From Dictyocoela muelleri (taxonomy: Eukaryota > Microsporidia), in contig SDVU01000054.1 in the NCBI GenBank assembly GCA_016256075.1, forward strand, positions 1-23,966: 23,966 bases of DNA. The letters are read 5' to 3'. The notes beneath the pieces were generated by a model. The model saw only the letters and a list, made by a program, of their open reading frames with translations. It had not been told where the DNA came from and ran no database searches. Positions within the stretch are counted from its first letter, which is position 1. Every line of letters starts with the position of its first letter. Shown in pieces: positions 10,595-18,744 of the stretch. A program made the position numbers and the translations under genes.

Positions 10595-11006
10595 ACTGTT
10601 ATACTACATGTTGATAATATCTATAGACAACCTCGGACTTAATCCAACCATTGTCTTTAAACCTTTGGTTACTGGCTTTAACTAATACGTTACTATTAAG
10701 CTATCTAGGTCCAGCTGTTACGCGATTTTTGTTTTGTCAATGACTCAGCAGGATACAGGTAATTAGTAGCTTTTCATGAATTTTTATTCACTATTTTTTA
10801 CTAGATTTTTGTTGTACTATTCTCTACACTCAGGAGTGTTTCACTTGATACAGTATCATATTAGAAGTAATTATAATCACAATACTAGAACAACTGTATA
10901 TAACTGATATAGTTTTTGACTCCTTGATCTCATTCCCAATTATTTATTAATATTCCGAATTTTGATACTTAAATGTTACATTCAAGATTATTGTCAACTT
11001 TGGGTT
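10595..11006 (-). repeat. SINE-like repeat, copy 4, decayed
   Basis: Family body on the minus strand: the plus strand shows TTGTCAATGACTCAGCAGGA, the AACAACTGTATATAAC block and the end of the head (TACATTCAAGATTATTGTCA). The A box is largely eroded. It begins about 250 bases after the ASF1 stop. Confidence 0.7.
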
Positions 11007-11021
11007 CACACACGAACTAAT

Positions 11022-11205
11022 AATGTTTAATTTATGCTTAATAATCTTTAATTTATGTTTAATAATTTTTAATTTATGTTTAATAGTATTTAATTTATGC
11101 TAAATAAATGTTTATTTATGCAAAATAATATTTAATTTATGGTTAATAATGTTTAATTTATATTTGATTTATGCTTAATCATGTTTGATTTATGCTTAAA
11201 GATAT
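11022..11205. repeat. Tandem repeat of about 21 bp upstream of the acidic gene
   Basis: About eight or nine imperfect units of TAATTTATGTTTAATAATGT type run head to tail. The array ends about 90 bases before the start of the acidic protein gene, so it occupies most of that gene's upstream region. Whether it has any regulatory role is unknown. Confidence 0.75.
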
Positions 11206-11292
11206 AAACCTAAATATTATAAATTAATAACCTCCTTAATAAAAATTTTACAATTATATTTTCTTCGATTAATGAGCCAGACCCATAACAAA

Positions 11293-11296
11293 CCCC
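11293..11296 (+). promoter_or_regulatory. CCCC start-proximal signal of the acidic gene
   Basis: CCCC directly precedes the ATG, and another CCC lies at 11282-11284. The same arrangement is seen at ASF1. It supports 11297 as the start. Confidence 0.55.
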
Positions 11297-12169
11297 ATGA
11301 ATAACGATGAATTAACCGTCCAAAAATTTCTCAAAAGTCTGAAACCATCAAAATTTGATGAAGCATTATCAACTTATATGAAAAAAAGAGACGAAATCGT
11401 AAAACAACTAGAAATAGAAGAAGTACAAGAAAGAATAAAATCAAAAATACTGGGAACACCTCTATCAGATGTTTTACCAATTGGTTTTGATGAAGAATAT
11501 ATGGATGATTCTGATATTGATGATATTGAGTATGGCAAGTTGTATAATTATGATGAATATTCGGGTAAAAATCCTCATAAAGTTGAAAGTGAAGTTGATG
11601 ATGAAAATAAAGTTGAAAGTGATGATGAAATTGATAATGAAAGTGATAATGAAGTCGATGATGATAAATTGAACGATAATATCGATGATGAAGAGAATTC
11701 TTCAGAGATGATAAAAATCAAAAAAGATAAAATTGATAAAACCATAAAAACTGATACTAAAAGTATAATTCTTGAAAATATAAATCCCTTTATTGACATA
11801 GAAGCAGAAATATCAGGAAGTGATTCTGAAGACGATCAATTTTCAGAAGTAGATTCTGATTTATCTGAAATTATTGACGAAAATGCACCCGAATATCCAC
11901 CAACTATTCCTATAATTTACGAAGATAAAGAATTAGAATTTCTGAAACGGAAATATGAATTAAAGTATAAAAAGAAAAAAAGAAAACAAAAAATATTTAT
12001 CGATGAGAGTAGTGAAGAAACGAAAAACGATATTTTTATTTTTGATGAATATTCCAGTGATTATATTGAAGATGATTATGAAAGTATAAGTGATAATGTT
12101 GAATATGTTGATACTGTTAAGCCATCAGAAAAAAGCAAACGTGCGAATGATATTTCTTTTGATAAATAA
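11297..12169 (+). CDS. Acidic low-complexity protein, function unknown
   Basis: I do not recognise this 290-residue protein. Residues 1-60 look structured and mostly helical (VQKFLKSLKPSKFDEALSTY, then a charged helix to about 50). From 62 to about 135 it is Asp/Glu-rich with degenerate repeats (VESEVDDENKVESDDEIDN type). A second acidic stretch lies at 165-196, followed by proline-containing YPPTIPIIYED. Residues 209-232 form a charged helix ending in a lysine/arginine cluster (KKKKRKQK at 225-232) that could be a nuclear localisation signal. The tail is again acidic with many serines beside acidic residues, resembling casein kinase 2 sites. The composition fits a nuclear or nucleolar, chromatin- or ribosome-biogenesis-related protein, but that is inference. 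A CCCC signal and an overlapping AATAAA support it as a real gene. Confidence 0.75.
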   Translation: MNNDELTVQKFLKSLKPSKFDEALSTYMKKRDEIVKQLEIEEVQERIKSKILGTPLSDVLPIGFDEEYMDDSDIDDIEYGKLYNYDEYSGKNPHKVESEVDDENKVESDDEIDNESDNEVDDDKLNDNIDDEENSSEMIKIKKDKIDKTIKTDTKSIILENINPFIDIEAEISGSDSEDDQFSEVDSDLSEIIDENAPEYPPTIPIIYEDKELEFLKRKYELKYKKKKRKQKIFIDESSEETKNDIFIFDEYSSDYIEDDYESISDNVEYVDTVKPSEKSKRANDISFDK

Positions 12170-12170
12170 A
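12165..12170 (+). terminator. AATAAA overlapping the stop of the acidic gene
   Basis: GAT-AAA-TAA-A again places a poly(A) signal across the stop codon, exactly as at ASF1. Confidence 0.5.
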
Positions 12171-12179
12171 GATTATTTA

Positions 12180-12275
12180 TAATATTAATTATGAAGTTAA
12201 TTATGAATTTAATTTTGAGATTAATTATGAATTTAATTTTGAGATTAATTTAGAAGTTAATTTAGATATAAATAA
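12180..12275. repeat. Short tandem repeat downstream of the acidic gene
   Basis: Two to three units of about 24 bases with TTAATTATGAATTTAATTTT, followed by partial units. No coding content. Confidence 0.6.
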
Positions 12276-12630
12276 AGAAGTTAATTTGGTATTGTTTTTG
12301 AATTGTTTTTGATATTTTCCATTTTTGTGAATTAAAAATACTACATTTAATGATATAAAGATTGATCTTTATTTTAACAGTATGTTCTTCTTTTGATTAA
12401 GGTGTTTAAAATATCTATTTTTATATTATTGATAGTTAATAATATTAATATATTAATGCCTAATAATTAAGATTTTAATATTTAAGATCAATATTATTAA
12501 TAGTTGCTTCATTATTATTCGAGATTATTAACTATGATTATTATTATTAATGAGTAATTGTTATTAACTATGATTATTATTAATTTATTATTATTATTAA
12601 TGTATAATTTTTATTAATGTATAATTATTG

Positions 12631-12669
12631 TGGCGCGCGAAGAGCGAAGCATGCGTACAGCGCACGCAT
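12631..12669. repeat. GC-rich patch with ATGCGT/ACGCAT inverted repeat
   Basis: A 39-base island rich in GCG dinucleotides (TGGCGCGCGAAGAGCGAAGC) sits inside a long TTATTA microsatellite region. ATGCGT at 12651-12656 pairs with ACGCAT at 12664-12669. Its base composition is unlike everything around it. Confidence 0.5.
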
Positions 12670-12716
12670 TTTATATCTTATTTACACTTTATTTATAGTT
12701 ATTACTTCAGATTGTC

Positions 12717-12807
12717 ATGTGAGACGCGTTACAGCCATGCCAGACGCGTTACATCTATGCGAGAAGAGTAACATTATGCGAGAAAAGTAACATTATGCGA
12801 GAATCAC
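12717..12807. repeat. 19-20 bp minisatellite, about 4.5 units
   Basis: Units start at 12717, 12737, 12757, 12776 and 12795. The type unit is ATGCGAGAAAAGTAACATT; the first two units carry GACGCGTTACA instead of GAGTAACA. The array lies shortly after the GC-rich patch. Confidence 0.8.
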
Positions 12808-14154
12808 TACTACATCATATTAAAGAACCATTATAATAAATTATTATCATTCAATTAAATAAGCATCTGTGAACTAGTATTTTAATTTTTTACGTATGAA
12901 ATTAACGGATTTATTAATATCCAACAAATTATAGTAATGGCTAGACAATAAGTTGACCCTATAATCAGAAATTTATTTTTGAAAATATTAATTTTTAAAT
13001 CTTAAAAATTCATTAAAACTTGTTGTCACATAAATTAAATAAACAAAAATATAATAACATTTACATTTAAAAAAAATAATTTACAATAAAATATTTTAAT
13101 TAAAATAAAAATAATCTTTATACTTAGAATAGATTTAACATTCTTTTTTGCTAATTCAATTCATGATTACCAAACTTTTCTTATAAAAAGTTATTAAAAT
13201 GTAATATAAAATTTTATTAAAAGAAAAATCAAAATTTTAAATTAACCACTCCAAAGTAAACAATTTTATTGTCACGCGCTTCACAGTCGAAAATATTGTT
13301 CTCTTAAAAAATTTTAATTATAAAACATCAAACTTTGATTTATTTAAAATTAAATTATCAAAATAAAAAATTATTAAAAATTCTAAAATTCTAAAATTCT
13401 GAAAATTATAAAAATTATAAATTTATAAATTATAAAAAAAATAAAAAAAACACTTCGAGGAATCGAACCCTCTCGCTACTCCAAATAATAATTTAAATTT
13501 ATAATAAATAAAAATAATGAAATATAACATTTTCAATTGTAATTATGTCAGAAAAACAAATAATTGTGATTATTTGTGCTATATTCATCGTTTTTTGTGC
13601 AGGCTTATTTATTTAAATAATAATAACAATAATACGATATTTGCAAAAAACACACTTGTACATATCGATGAATCATTTAAAATTTTACAATTTAATTTTG
13701 ATAATTAATAAAATATTAGTTAAAACATCAATAAAAATTTTATTCATATTGAAATAATTTATAAATAATAATTAGAAATATGACAATAAGTCTATTAAAG
13801 TTTGGAATGTTTATGTAGAAATAAGATTTGATTATTGTTACGATTTATATCTTGAAGCATTGCAATGACATTTAAACGTATTTTTTTATTACAAGGCCAA
13901 ATTTTTTATTATTGATTTTTTTAAGAACTAAAGATAAAAAAGATGATGGCTTAAGATTTAAAAGAAGGTTTAAAATTAATTAAGAAAAAAAGCATCTCAA
14001 TAATTTGCATAATTTCAATTTGTATGAAATTGGATAAAAATCGAAATTTTAAATCAAAAAGTTTATTTTAATCGCATTATTTTTGACAATTTTAAGGGTT
14101 ACAGTTTTTTTTTAAAAAATTATTATTTTTTTAACATATTAATCAAACAATATT

Positions 14155-14228
14155 CCGCGGCAGAAAAACGAATTTTCTGCCTTATTAATTATCCGTTTTT
14201 CTGCCGGCGGCGGAAAAACGAACTGCCA
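14155..14228. repeat. GC-rich compound hairpin
   Basis: GGCAGAAAAACG at 14159-14170 is exactly complementary to 14194-14205, and a third partial copy (GGCGGAAAAACGAACTGCC) follows. The cluster ends about 40 bases before SINE-like copy 5. It may be a relic of fused transposon tips. Confidence 0.6.
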
Positions 14229-14264
14229 TGGGAAAAGATAAATTTTTTGGAATTTAAAATAATA

Positions 14265-14530
14265 GGGGGCCAGATAACACAGTGTTTACACTCTCGAATG
14301 TAAAATTTAAGTATCGATGTCCGAACCCTCCTGACGTCACTCTTTAATAAATAACGAGGTAATGATATTGAGCGGTTGAAAACTATATAATACAGTATTA
14401 ATATACAGTTGTTCCGCAGATGTATAGCTGATTAAGACATTATCTAATATACAATGAAATATAAATTACTCTCCTAGGTGTGTGGATGAGTGCGGGCCGC
14501 ATCTCGGCCAAAAGTAGTATCAAAAACTCA
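14265..14530 (+). repeat. SINE-like repeat, copy 5, left part
   Basis: Head GGGGGCCAGATAACACAGTG with the anticodon-arm and B-box region (TGTCCGAACCC), then the family body as far as AAAAGTAGTATCAAAAACTCA. It is cut by the Merlin element and resumes at 15849. The A box is partly eroded. Confidence 0.8.
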
Positions 14531-14719
14531 GGCACTCTATATCCAAAAGAAACCGGTCCAACCTCAGAAAATGGACATCAATTTTTTTGAGGCTGGACCG
14601 AGGTTCTATCATATTTTGAAGTTTTGCTAGAAAACTATTTTTTTTAAACACCCTATGGTTAGACCCAAGAAAAACATTGATAATATGAATTTCAGTGAAA
14701 TAACAACAAATTTCATGGA

Positions 14720-15500
14720 AACAAGGTTATTTACTTTCTACAGTCATGTGGGTTAATTCCCAAATCTTTGAAATTCAAAAAGTGTAAAAAGACAATGAGA
14801 ATTGTCAAATACAAGCATTGCCTTTCTAGATATTCTTTGTAGTGTCAATGTCCTTGTTCAATTAGGCGTTCTATTAATGACATGTCTTTTCATGATGAAT
14901 GCAGAATTTACCTCAAAAAATTCATACAATTTATTTATCTTTACTTCTATAACGACATCGACCCAAAGGAAGCTTTAAATGAACTTAAGATCAGTTTAAC
15001 ATTTTATTATTTTTATTAAAAAAATTTGAAACAGCGATTTATAAAGACTATATTATTAACAAATAAAAATTGGGTGGAAAAGAAATAGAAGTACAAGTTG
15101 ATGAAATATTATTTAGAAGAAGAAAATATAATAATGGAAGAAATAAAAGACAAATTTATGTTTTTAGAGGTGTGGAAGCTCATTTCTGATATATGTTTTC
15201 TTAGTATTGTAGAAAGATGAGACGGGTCTACGCTACAAAATTTGATTGATTTGCATTTTTTTAACAAGGTGAAATAGTATCAGATATGTGGAGAGCTTAT
15301 ATAGGTTTAGAAGAAAAAGGCTTTTCCCATTTTACTGTCGATCATAGCAAAGTTTTTGTTAAATAATTTACGGAAAAAAAAACTCAAAAAATTGAAAATT
15401 TACGAATGTTGGTTAAAAAGACGATAAATATTGATTTTGGAATAAACAGTAATAGACTTCAAATGCATTTGGACGGTTTTGCAAGAAAAGAACTTTAAAA
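14720..15500 (+). pseudogene. Merlin/IS1595-type transposase, broken
   Basis: The N-terminal part (about 14740-14930) reads as a zinc-ribbon-like segment (KKCKKTMRIVKYKHC, then CQCPCSIRRSIN) with an internal stop. IEVQVDEILFRRRKYN at about 15090 holds the first catalytic Asp (15100-15102), followed by IYVFRGVEAH. EIVSDMWRAYIGLEEKGF at about 15270 has the second Asp (15283-15285), then HFTVDHSKVFV. QKIENLRMLVKK has the Glu (15394-15396). The segments lie in different frames with several stops, so it makes no full protein now. Sequence motifs differ clearly from the transposase at 3333-4195, so the two belong to separate Merlin lineages. Confidence 0.85.
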
Positions 15501-15584
15501 AGAACTTTAAGTGAGTTTTTTAAATATCAAAATAATTTTGAGTATTTAATTTCAGATTTTTTTATTTTTTTTATAAAAAAAAAT

Positions 15585-15815
15585 CAAAAAATCAGCATCA
15601 AATTTTTCTAAAAATGTTATTTTAGTGTTTAACTCGTCGAATTATTGGGAGAGTGTATTTTTTCTTTTTATATAATCATTTCTATATAAAAACTTGGTTT
15701 ACCAAATTTGGTAATAAAAATGGTGATATATAAGGAAAAAATACACACTCCTAATAATTCGACGAGTTAAACACTAAAATAACATTTTTAGAAAAATTTA
15801 ATGCTGATTTTTTGA
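15585..15815. repeat. Large foldback inside Merlin copy 2
   Basis: Bases 15585-15664 and 15734-15815 are near-exact reverse complements of about 80 bases (key block TTTAACTCGTCGAATTATT), with a spacer of about 70 bases. The right arm runs straight into the right terminal inverted repeat. It lies downstream of the transposase remains. Confidence 0.85.
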
Positions 15816-15848
15816 GGCTGGACCGGGTATTTATGGATATAGAGTACC

Positions 15849-16043
15849 AAAATTCATGAAAGCCGCCAATTAACTGTATCCTGCCGAGTTATTGATAAAA
15901 TGAAAATCGCGTATACAGTTGGTCCTCTAGGTAGCTTCGTAATTTGACATATAATTAGAACACCAAGAAACGTCTAAGGATTGAGGTTGGAGACAACTCT
16001 CCAGTTTGGCAGCCAAGGATATTGTCAGCATGTAATATATAAT
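15849..16043 (+). repeat. SINE-like repeat, copy 5, right part
   Basis: After the Merlin target duplication the family body resumes (ATTCATGAAAGCCGCC, then CTGTATCCTGCCGAGTTATT) and runs to the tail GTCAGCATGTAATATATAAT. It ends about 95 bases past the Hsp20 gene's stop on the opposite strand. Confidence 0.8.
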
Positions 16044-16135
16044 TGAAAAAAAAATAAAATTTTAAAGATTAATTCAAATCAAAAAAAAAACAACTAAAAT
16101 CACCAAAAATTTAGTTTAATTTTTAAAAAAATGAT

Positions 16136-16141
16136 TTTATT
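16136..16141 (-). terminator. AATAAA overlapping the Hsp20 stop codon
   Basis: On the minus strand the end reads GGA-AAA-TAA-AAT, so AATAAA spans the last codon and the stop. This is the third gene in the window with the arrangement. Confidence 0.5.
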
Positions 16142-16472
16142 TTCCTTCAGTTTTATATTCAATAGGTATTTCTTTGTTGTTACCTTTTTCTAATCCCTTT
16201 TTAAAAGTTACAATTAACTTACCATCTTCAAAAACAGCCTTAGGATCTTTAATTTCAAAAGGATAAGTTCTTGAAAACCATCCCGAACTTTCTTTATATG
16301 ATTTCATACCATCAGTTTCATTCGTCTCAACTGTACTGTAACTCAATGAATAAGTATTTTTATCATGCTTAAGTTTTATGTCTTTAACCTTTAATCCATC
16401 TGGGATATCGAGTTTAACTGTTACTTTATTACCATCAATAATTTCTTTATTGTCTTTTATGATTTCGCTCAT
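16137..16472 (-). CDS. Small heat-shock protein (Hsp20/alpha-crystallin family)
   Basis: Small heat-shock proteins bind unfolding proteins without ATP and usually form oligomers in the cytoplasm. With the start at 16472 the protein has 111 residues: a short N-terminal part (MSEIIKDNKEII), then an alpha-crystallin domain. Visible family features are VTVKLDIPDGLKVKDIKLKH (the DlPG-type strand), the WFSRTYPFEIKD segment matching the family's GxFxRxFxLP, and FEDGKLIVTFKKG matching the GvLtVtxPK end. A longer frame begins at 16526 (129 residues), but a CCC signal 5 bases before the 16472 ATG favours the shorter form. The N-terminal arm is then very short compared with most members, and no C-terminal IxI motif is obvious (IPI in NKEIPIEYK is a candidate). 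SINE-like repeats lie on both sides. Confidence 0.85.
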   Translation of the reverse strand: MSEIIKDNKEIIDGNKVTVKLDIPDGLKVKDIKLKHDKNTYSLSYSTVETNETDGMKSYKESSGWFSRTYPFEIKDPKAVFEDGKLIVTFKKGLEKGNNKEIPIEYKTEGK

Positions 16473-16477
16473 TACTT

Positions 16478-16490
16478 GGGCTATAAATTT
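16478..16490 (-). promoter_or_regulatory. AAATTT plus CCC signal of the Hsp20 gene
   Basis: On the minus strand AAATTTATAGCCC is followed after five bases (AAGTA) by ATG. In microsporidia, CCC signals mark most genes and an AAATTT-like box is associated with strongly expressed ones. Both are present here. Confidence 0.5.
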
Positions 16491-16884
16491 TTTTAAATAT
16501 ATATTTTTTATCTCCTTTTTGAGCACAAATGAAAATTCAATTAAAATTGATTGGCGTCAATAGAATAAACTAGAACTAATCGATTTATAATAATTGTTAG
16601 ATAGATCGTAATATTTATTAGATCGATATTAAAATTTATGATTTTATTATTGTTATTTTAATTAAGACTTTTGTGTAATAAAAATAATTTAAATAGACAT
16701 AGCAAGATGATGTTAGATTATTATTTTTTGTAAATATTAATTTTCTTTTAAAATTTAAAAAAGCAACAAAAATTATTTATATACATTTACCTGTCTCTAA
16801 TCATTGGTATAAATATGTCAATCAAGACAAAAACTATTAGATCTAGAAGTAACACATTGTAATTCTAACTAAAAAGAAATTATT

Positions 16885-17342
16885 TATTATATTGCATGCT
16901 TACAAATACATAATTGCTAACCCGGAGAAAAAATCACCTTAACCGTAGACTTTACACCTTTAGTCCCGGGTTTACGGTTATGAGTTATTAATAAGCTAAC
17001 CCGTGGTTCATCTGTGCACGCAATCTTCGTTTTATGAATGAATCACCAGAATATAGGTAGTTAGTGGGTTTTTTTTCATGATTTTTTTAGTTTCACTATT
17101 TTTTGTAGAGATGTGTTACTGCACTCATCGCTATGCCTGGAAAGTCACTTCTGCTTCATTTTATATTATATCAAGTCTCAATCAACTATACAACACTTGT
17201 ACAATTTTATATTACTCTATAATTCTATAGTTATTGACCGCTTAATATCATTCCGATTATAAATTAAAGTGACTTTAATTATTCGAACAACGATACTTAA
17301 ATGCAACATTTAAAAGTTTAAACTACTGAGCGATCTGGAACC
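16885..17342 (-). repeat. tRNA-derived SINE-like repeat, copy 6
   Basis: Minus strand, from a head of GGTTCCAGATCGCTCAGTAG and TTGTTCGAATAAT (B box) through the whole body to the tail near AAGCATGCAATATAATA. Nearly full length but well diverged. It ends upstream of the Hsp20 gene. Confidence 0.8.
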
Positions 17343-18112
17343 AATCAAAATAACTACCAATAAAAACATATCCACTATAAATGAAATATTGAATTTCTGA
17401 TTAAATTTAAAAAAAAGAAAAACAAAATTTTTTAAAGATCGGCTGCTAATTTTAACAAAGAATTGATAAAACCCGAGAATTTGTTTAATTGAAAATCATG
17501 TTCATCTGTTTAATTATAGACATTGAATTTTATAATATTTATGGCTGTTATATTTCTTGTTTTTTGTGTAATATTCTTTCAGATGAATCTCTAGAAATTT
17601 TCGTTTATCGGTGGTTTTCCCTTTGAAAGGAATATCGCCTTTTTAAAATATTCATAACCTATGAATCATGATCAAATTAATAGAATAAACAGCAAAGCAA
17701 TAAAAAAAGAATATTACATAATATGACACAAACTTTTGCTTTTTTCTTAAATATTCATAACCTATAGATCATGATGATATTATAAAATTAAAAAGAAAAG
17801 GTTTATAGAAAAATATTACATAATATGTCGCGCGCTCTCGCAGAACTCACTGATTTTTTTTGTAAAACACCCCTTTGAATTAAATCGGACTAAAAATGAT
17901 CAATAGTTATTTTTTTTTACTATTATACTATAGGTAAATATTTATATTTAAAAAATAATGTCGATTTTTTAAAAAAAACACAAGAAAATTTTATAAAGAT
18001 AACAATAAAATAAAATTATTTAGTTAATACTTAATTTTTGAAGAATTAATAAAATAGATATCCATTTTTTTAATTTAAAAAATTCCCGTTTTTTTTGGTC
18101 ATTACTAATTTA
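17343..18112. other. Gene-free stretch with a partial tandem duplication
   Basis: No supported gene. The only structure is the duplication at 17645-17829. A short GC patch (GTCGCGCGCTCTCGCAG) stands at about 17827-17843. Confidence 0.5.
17645..17829. repeat. Two-copy tandem duplication, period about 104 bp
   Basis: AAATATTCATAACCTAT to ATTACATAATATG occurs at 17645-17725 and again at 17748-17827. The copies match well at both ends and are diverged with small indels in the middle. Confidence 0.7.
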
Positions 18113-18422
18113 AGAAACTGATTTAATTTTGGGAAACTTTTTATTCGGCAATGAGAAAAGATAGTCAAAAACACTAAATTTTATAATAAAAGGTAAAACA
18201 TAGTAGATTGCAAGGTGTTAAAATATTTTAATATGCTCTCATAAACAACTATAAACAAATAGATCGCTTTAGTAGAAACCATTTTTTATGGTTGTTTATG
18301 AGCGAATATTAAAAGATTTTAACATCATGTTAATTAGAAAATTAACCTTAAATTTTTTTAGTTAGTGTCATTAATTATATATTCTCATTGCCGAAAAAAA
18401 GTCTCTAAAATTGAACCTATTC
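18113..18422. repeat. Palindromic MITE-like element, family C
   Basis: About 310 bases folding on itself with arms of about 150 bases. Matching blocks are TTCGGCAATGAGA (left) with TCTCATTGCCGAA (right), and CTCATAAACAAC (left) with GTTGTTTATGAG (right), arranged symmetrically about a centre near 18268. No coding content. A single copy is seen here. Confidence 0.8.
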
Positions 18423-18670
18423 CGACTCTATTTCCTTTTTTTTAAATTGTAATAAATTATGTTTCTTTTGAATTATAATCACCAGAAACACTTGATGTTT
18501 TAAACACTCTGAAAAAAATAATAGATCTCTTAAGAACATTCAAGTCTAAATTTTTAAAAGATTGTCTAGATATTCAAGATAAAGTTATTGCAGGAGTTTA
18601 GATAACCAATCTAAAAATTCTCCCGAATATTATATAATTAAAATCAATATACATTGGGTTATATTTTAAT
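18423..18670. other. Spacer with a 39-codon open stretch
   Basis: At about 18480-18600 there is an open stretch beginning SPETLDVLNTLKKIIDLL with unusually protein-like composition, but no start codon and a stop directly upstream. It might be a relic exon or gene fragment; I cannot assign it. Confidence 0.25.
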
Positions 18671-18744
18671 TACAGGGTTATGCATTAATATATTAAAAAT
18701 TATTGATTAATATATTAAAAATACTTCCTGATTGAAAATGCGCA

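Larger units (their letters stand above)
12276..14154. other. Gene-free AT-rich region
   Basis: Nearly 1.9 kb with no supported gene. It holds a TTATTATTAAT microsatellite (about 12430-12630), the GC-rich patch and minisatellite listed separately, and a tRNA T-arm-like fragment near 13451-13475 that does not extend into a tRNA. A 63-codon open frame at 13517-13708 has asparagine-rich, protein-unlike content and no CCC signal, so I leave it out. Confidence 0.5.
14531..15848 (+). mobile_element. Merlin (IS1595-like) DNA transposon, copy 2, inside a SINE-like repeat
   Basis: A 1318-bp element with terminal inverted repeats of about 40 bases: GGCACTCTATATCC at 14531 and, reverse-complemented, GGTACTCTATATCC ending at 15848. 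The repeats continue into CCGGTCCAACCTCA and CCGGTCCAGCCTCA. The flanks AAAACTCA (14523-14530) and AAAATTCA (15849-15856) differ at one base and read as an 8-bp target duplication, the size typical for Merlin. The two halves of the host SINE-like repeat continue each other across the insertion. The inside carries a decayed transposase and a large foldback near the right end. Confidence 0.85.

Noticed and set aside
11469-11799. Small frames on both strands within the acidic gene
   Set aside because: Shadow frames created by GAT/GAA-rich codons of the real gene.
13451-13480. tRNA T-arm-like sequence (minus strand GAGGGTTCGATTCCTCG)
   Set aside because: The T stem pairs poorly and no D arm, anticodon arm or matching acceptor 5' half is found upstream. 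At most a tRNA or repeat fragment.
13517-13708. 63-codon open frame
   Set aside because: Asparagine-rich, no start signal, no family features; expected by chance in such sequence.
16378-16563. Plus-strand 61-codon frame overlapping Hsp20
   Set aside because: Antisense shadow of the Hsp20 gene.
18480-18600. 39-codon protein-like open stretch
   Set aside because: No start codon, stop directly upstream, no recognised family; kept only as a note.
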